From assembly GCF_004770615.1 (NCBI RefSeq), contig NZ_RQER01000004.1, positions 186,001 to 250,000 of the forward strand: a DNA stretch of 64,000 nucleotides, in the 5' to 3' direction. This DNA is from Leptospira langatensis. Lineage in GTDB: Bacteria; Spirochaetota; Leptospiria; Leptospirales; Leptospiraceae. The position numbers and the translations under genes were made by a program. The notes under the pieces are model-generated. The model was given only the letters and a program-made list of their open reading frames with translations, was not told the origin of the DNA and searched no databases. Positions 60,196-64,000 of this stretch are shown here, piece after piece. Every line of letters begins with the position of its first letter. Position 1 is the stretch's first letter.

Positions 60196-61812
60196 ATGAA
60201 CTGTGATACCAACAAAGGTTCCGGAAGAATTTCCGGAACATTACAAAACACTAAAGGGAATCGTCTGATCCAGGCGATTCCCTTACTCGTACTCGGGATA
60301 TTTCTTGCGAATTGCCAGCAATCCAAAGGGAATGAGGATATTGCCGCTCTGATCGGAGCATTAAATAACAATACTTCGGCTAACGCAACGGATCCTGGCG
60401 AAGCATACTCCGGCGGTTATACTACGAATTTCATCACGAATGTAAGCGCGTTCGACGTGCGGGCTGCGAACCTCCGATACGGTGGAGCTAGCGAGTTCAA
60501 CAGTGGTAACGCATTCTTCAATCGAAACTGGGCCGCAGAAGGAAGCAGCGCTGCTTTCGGTTTAGGTCCAACATTCAATACAAACTCCTGCCAAAACTGT
60601 CATTTACATGATGGAAGAGGCGCTCCTCCAAGCTCCGGTTCTGCGGACAATTCGCCTGGGATCCTATTTCGCTTATCAAAGGACGGAACGGATCCTACTA
60701 CTGGAGGTCCGGTCGGTCTTACGAATTACGGATTGCAGTTGAATCATAAGGCGATCGGTTGCAATCCGATCTTGTATACGGGAGTAAACTTCGATTGTGA
60801 TACCGGATCCGGCAGCGTGGCGGGAGCGAATTTCACTCCTCCGGAAGGAACAGTCTCTATTTCTTATGCGACCATCGCTGCTCCGAATTATCCGAGCGGA
60901 AGCCATACCTATCCGGATGGAACCGATATAACTCTAAGCCAGCCAACCTACACGTTCACTTGGAACGCTCTCTTTGGAGATCCGACGAGCACGGGAGAAG
61001 GATTTCATTTCTCCCCGAGAACGGCTCAGATCATTCCAGGCCTAGGTCTTTTGGAAGCGATCCCGGATTCGATCCTACAAGGCTGGGCGGATCCAAGCGA
61101 TCTGGACGGAGACGGGATTTCCGGAAAGATCAACCAGGTATGGGACATTACGGCTAACGCGAAAAAGATCGGACGTTTTGGATGGAAATCGAACGAGCCT
61201 ACACTATTCCAACAAACACAAGGAGCCTTCCAAGGCGATATCGGGATCACAAGTCCCCTTCATCCTGTGGACAATTGTCCGGCTGCCCAAACTGCATGCT
61301 TGGCTGCCGCAAGTGGAAGCCCGGATCCTGAGATCACCGCAAGTCTTGCAAATGCAGTGATCTTCTACAATAAGCTAGTCGGCGTTCCGGCAAGAAGGAA
61401 TATCAACGATCCGGATGTGATCGCCGGTAAGGCATTATTCTCCAGTGTCGGCTGCGATAGCTGTCACAAGACACTCGTTCAAACAGGTTATGTTTCCGGA
61501 TTTCCCGAACTTTCCTACCAATACATCAAACCGTATACGGATCTCCTATTGCACGATATGGGTCCGGGCCTCGCAGACGGTCGACAAGACTTCGATGCAA
61601 CAGGACAGGAATGGAGAACTGCCCCGCTCTGGGGAATCGGTCTGATGCAAACAGTCAACGGACACACAAAGCTTCTTCATGATGGAAGAGCGAACGGAAT
61701 CGAAGAAGCCATCCTCTGGCACGGAGGAGAGGCCCAGACCGCTCGACAAAATTTCCAAGTCTTAACTGCGACCCAAAGGGCCCAGTTAATTCAATTCTTG
61801 AAATCTTTATAA
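60196..61812 (+). CDS. Di-haem oxidoreductase (DHOR, COG3488-type) lipoprotein
   Basis: A 538-aa exported cytochrome-like protein. The signal peptide ends LVLGIFLANC (Cys40 lipidated). Two haem-binding motifs are visible: SCQNCH (C132/C135/H136) and CDSCHK (C420/C423/H424), the two-haem pattern of DHOR proteins, related to bacterial cytochrome c peroxidases. GLGPTFNTNSCQNCHLHDGRG is the family signature. Such genes commonly neighbour imelysins. Role probably in iron or redox handling at the cell surface (inference). Confidence 0.88.
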   Translation: MNCDTNKGSGRISGTLQNTKGNRLIQAIPLLVLGIFLANCQQSKGNEDIAALIGALNNNTSANATDPGEAYSGGYTTNFITNVSAFDVRAANLRYGGASEFNSGNAFFNRNWAAEGSSAAFGLGPTFNTNSCQNCHLHDGRGAPPSSGSADNSPGILFRLSKDGTDPTTGGPVGLTNYGLQLNHKAIGCNPILYTGVNFDCDTGSGSVAGANFTPPEGTVSISYATIAAPNYPSGSHTYPDGTDITLSQPTYTFTWNALFGDPTSTGEGFHFSPRTAQIIPGLGLLEAIPDSILQGWADPSDLDGDGISGKINQVWDITANAKKIGRFGWKSNEPTLFQQTQGAFQGDIGITSPLHPVDNCPAAQTACLAAASGSPDPEITASLANAVIFYNKLVGVPARRNINDPDVIAGKALFSSVGCDSCHKTLVQTGYVSGFPELSYQYIKPYTDLLLHDMGPGLADGRQDFDATGQEWRTAPLWGIGLMQTVNGHTKLLHDGRANGIEEAILWHGGEAQTARQNFQVLTATQRAQLIQFLKSL

Positions 61813-61824
61813 AGGGAATATAGA

Positions 61825-63096
61825 ATGAACTCATCGATCCAAAAAAATAAGATTAGAAACATTTACGCAGGGCTTACTCTTTTACTCATCGCCGCGAATT
61901 GTGGTGGAGGCGGAGGTTCCAATATGTCCGGACTCGCCCTTCTATTCCAATCGGGATCCGGATATACGGATTTTCTAAAGTACTCCGGAGAGAATCTGAT
62001 CCTTCCTACTCTTCAGAGTTTGAAAGACGATACTGCCGCATTATCAACGGCAGCAAATACATATGCAGGTTCTCCGGATGCGAGCACAAATCTCACGGCA
62101 CTAAGAGCTGCCTGGATCCAAGCCCGTGTCTCCTTAAAGAAAGTGGAAACTTTCTATTTCGGACCGGCTTCCCTTCCTTCTAGCGCGAGCTATTATACTA
62201 AGCTGGATGGTTTCGAGAAGGGTTCCAGCACTCGACCTCTTTGGACGAATGTCAATCAGGTCATCCTAAATCCCGGCTCCAATCCTTGTGCCACTGGAAC
62301 CATAGATGTTTCCGCGCTGAGCATTTGCGCATTTAAGTACAAAGGCTTTGAAGCCTTGGAAATGCTGATCTTCGACAATGATGGAGATCCCGCAACATCT
62401 ACTAGTTTAAGTGCGATCAATACAGCAAACACGGGCAATGCGAGAAGAATGGCCTATCTCCAGGCCTTAGCCGGCCTAATCGCGCAGGACGCCGCCACTC
62501 TTTATACGACTTGGTCTCCTACAGGAGGAAACTTCGTAAAAAGCTTTATTGCCGGAACAGGAACATACTTCCGTAGTCCTGCCGAGTCTTTCGATACGTA
62601 TATTCAATCTGTTGGGAATCTATCGGTCCAAATGGAAGAATTAAAATTGGGAACTCCTGCTTGCTTGAGTAATTCTTGCACGACGGCAGCCTCTCCTACT
62701 TCCAATGCCTTCTCCACGGAAGCGATCTATTCGAAGAATGGATACTCGGATCTGTACTATAATCTTCTCGGGATCGAGTGGGCCTATCTCGGAAATCCGG
62801 CGGACACTGAGATCCATTCTATTTCCACTTTGATCCAGGCCCAAAATCCTAGCTTAGATACAGACATCCAAAATGCGATCACCGCTCTCAAGAATTCCCT
62901 AAATTCCAAAGTCACTGGTTCCGCCGATCTTTTTGGGGATATCAATTCGGATGGAGGAGCGGTAAACGGCACCAATGTAACTACTTATGTAAAACCGGTC
63001 TGGTTACTCGCGGCGACACTGAAAGGCTTACTTACTGTTGATGCATTTTCCGCATTGGGAGTCCCGAATCTTCCTTCTGCAAACGACGGAGATTAA
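61825..63096 (+). CDS. Imelysin-family lipoprotein 2, motif histidine lost
   Basis: A 423-aa lipoprotein starting 12 nt after the di-haem gene. The signal peptide ends LTLLLIAANC; GGGGGSNMSGLALL follows, the same SxMSGLAL pattern as in imelysin 1. The imelysin fold is recognisable (NAWIQAR-like TALRAAWIQARVSLKKVETFYFGP). The GxHxxE site reads GFEALEML: His is replaced by Glu176 while Glu179 stays. It may bind a different metal or act as a non-metal partner. Confidence 0.82.
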   Translation: MNSSIQKNKIRNIYAGLTLLLIAANCGGGGGSNMSGLALLFQSGSGYTDFLKYSGENLILPTLQSLKDDTAALSTAANTYAGSPDASTNLTALRAAWIQARVSLKKVETFYFGPASLPSSASYYTKLDGFEKGSSTRPLWTNVNQVILNPGSNPCATGTIDVSALSICAFKYKGFEALEMLIFDNDGDPATSTSLSAINTANTGNARRMAYLQALAGLIAQDAATLYTTWSPTGGNFVKSFIAGTGTYFRSPAESFDTYIQSVGNLSVQMEELKLGTPACLSNSCTTAASPTSNAFSTEAIYSKNGYSDLYYNLLGIEWAYLGNPADTEIHSISTLIQAQNPSLDTDIQNAITALKNSLNSKVTGSADLFGDINSDGGAVNGTNVTTYVKPVWLLAATLKGLLTVDAFSALGVPNLPSANDGD

Positions 63097-63152
63097 GAGA
63101 GACTTTAAAAAGTCCTTGCTAAGGCTCGGATTTCCTCTTTTCCTAACCGGCT

Positions 63153-63569
63153 ATGATCAGTTCTCTTTACTCTCTTCTATTTTTCACGGGATGGACCATT
63201 CTCTTAGTTCTGTTCGTAGCAGGCTTTAGAACGGTTCAGGTCCTAGCCGGAAAGAAAAAATCGAATGAATTCCCTGCCTGGGTCCAACATGGCAGCGATC
63301 TATATTGGAGACTCCACCGAGCTCATATCAATTGTATCGAAAGCCTCCCGGTTTTCGCAGTCTTGGTTTTAACCTCTGCCTATCTAGGTTTTCAGGCTCC
63401 TCTTTTCGATTCCTTAGCAATGATCGTTTGCGGGGGAAGAGTTTTGCAAACTTCCGCACATTTAAGTGGGGGTGGGGAATGGAACGTGAATGTGAGATTT
63501 ACCGGCTTTCTGATCCAATACGCTTCCTTCGCTTATATGCTAGTGATCCTTCTTCGATCCATGCTTTAA
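63153..63569 (+). CDS. MAPEG family membrane protein
   Basis: A 138-aa membrane protein with four helices. [22 protein letters not shown] is the MAPEG (membrane-associated proteins in eicosanoid and glutathione metabolism) pattern, and [12 protein letters not shown] corresponds to its second motif. The substrate is unknown; some members are glutathione transferases. It is co-oriented with the imelysin cassette (57-nt gap) but need not belong to it. Confidence 0.85.
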   Translation: MISSLYSLLFFTGWTILLVLFVAGFRTVQVLAGKKKSNEFPAWVQHGSDLYWRLHRAHINCIESLPVFAVLVLTSAYLGFQAPLFDSLAMIVCGGRVLQTSAHLSGGGEWNVNVRFTGFLIQYASFAYMLVILLRSML

Positions 63570-63621
63570 AAAACCTCTTGACCAAAGCGTACATTCGAAG
63601 TTAATCTTCGAAAGAAATTCA

Positions 63622-64000
63622 ATGGCTTCTAAATTCGATTATCTCCGTAAGAATCTGTACGCTATGGCGGAGCTTTGCTTGGAACAGATATTGATCCTGG
63701 ACGACGCTATCGAACAGGAAAATTCGGATCTGGCCAAACAGGTGATCGAGAGGGACGATCTGATCGATAGTTTGGAAAAGCAAAACGATAATCTTTCTCA
63801 GAATGCGATCTTAGAAGCGATCGCTAATAGAAATCTATTGGGAATGGATCAGATCGATGGCGAAGTCGTCCTGAAAAGAGATCCACTTCGCTTTGCACTC
63901 TCTGCAATCCGAATCAATCGAAGCTTGGAGAGAATGGGCGATCAGATCGTAAACTGCGCCACTTGTTACAGAAGAGGTCTTTTGCCCAAAGGTTTCTTTA
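63622..64000 (+). CDS. PhoU-like domain protein (3' end outside window)
   Basis: The first 126 residues of a helical protein: [54 protein letters not shown] and [26 protein letters not shown], where the ERMGDxxxNCA pattern marks PhoU domains that bind metal clusters and regulate phosphate uptake. The frame is open to the window end. Whether it is the phosphate regulator itself or a PhoU-domain relative is open. Confidence 0.88.
   Translation, partial: MASKFDYLRKNLYAMAELCLEQILILDDAIEQENSDLAKQVIERDDLIDSLEKQNDNLSQNAILEAIANRNLLGMDQIDGEVVLKRDPLRFALSAIRINRSLERMGDQIVNCATCYRRGLLPKGFF

Overview
The window looks like chromosomal DNA of a Leptospira species. The reasons are the gene content (a spiro-SPASM radical SAM protein, a WG/KWG-repeat lipoprotein, imelysin-type lipoproteins, a SurA-like PPIase, many DISM-type receptors and class III cyclases), the lax spirochaete lipoboxes, and the use of TTG and GTG starts. 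Base composition appears to be in the mid-40s % GC (estimated by eye, not computed). That is higher than L. interrogans or L. biflexa and suggests the higher-GC intermediate (P2-like) group. I see no rRNA, tRNA, CRISPR array, prophage or intact insertion sequence.

Layout. 0-3.3 kb: partial lipase-like hydrolase, MsrB lipoprotein, divergent acyl-CoA dehydrogenase. 3.3-8 kb: RND pump and TolC-like outer-membrane protein, without an adaptor gene. 8-10 kb: birA-coaX-crcB operon. 10-12.3 kb: WG-repeat lipoprotein, ruvC, yebC. 12.3-15 kb: a 540-bp regulatory-looking gap, then a LytTR response regulator and its kinase. 15-19.4 kb: pectin-acetylesterase-like lipoprotein, BASS transporter, sodium:solute symporter. 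19.4-25.1 kb: lysC, SurA-like PPIase, radical SAM/SPASM gene and an overlapping cytidylyltransferase/PseG-like fusion. 25.1-32.8 kb: TetR gene with operators, DUF1801 gene, valS, purD, an unknown gene, prfB. 32.8-36.4 kb: adaptor-permease-ATPase-TetR operon under a 35-bp inverted repeat.

36.4-49 kb: DoxX-like, MmcQ/YjbR, adenylate cyclase, GyrI-like, deaminase-like, DegT aminotransferase, nitrilase-type amidase, unknown proteins, pyrophosphatase, DISM-cyclase and an alpha/beta hydrolase. 49-58.5 kb: WYL regulator, diguanylate cyclase, methyltransferase, DUF4442, GlpF plus a glycerophosphodiesterase lipoprotein, DISM-PP2C phosphatase, an acidic unknown, and a CrtC/AttH-like protein. 58.5-64 kb: a Fur-box-like palindrome and structured leader precede imelysin lipoprotein - di-haem oxidoreductase lipoprotein - imelysin lipoprotein; a MAPEG protein and a PhoU-like gene follow.

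The most interesting points are: (1) the overlapping radical SAM/SPASM and SpsF-PseG-like fusion genes, probably an uncharacterised sugar-modification pair; (2) the iron-type regulated imelysin/di-haem cassette with a terminator-like leader hairpin and one imelysin that lost the motif histidine; (3) a two-copy hairpin repeat tied to a GTGGGAACTCTT motif; and (4) several precise candidate operators next to the regulators likely to bind them. All functional calls come from reading motifs; no database search was run.
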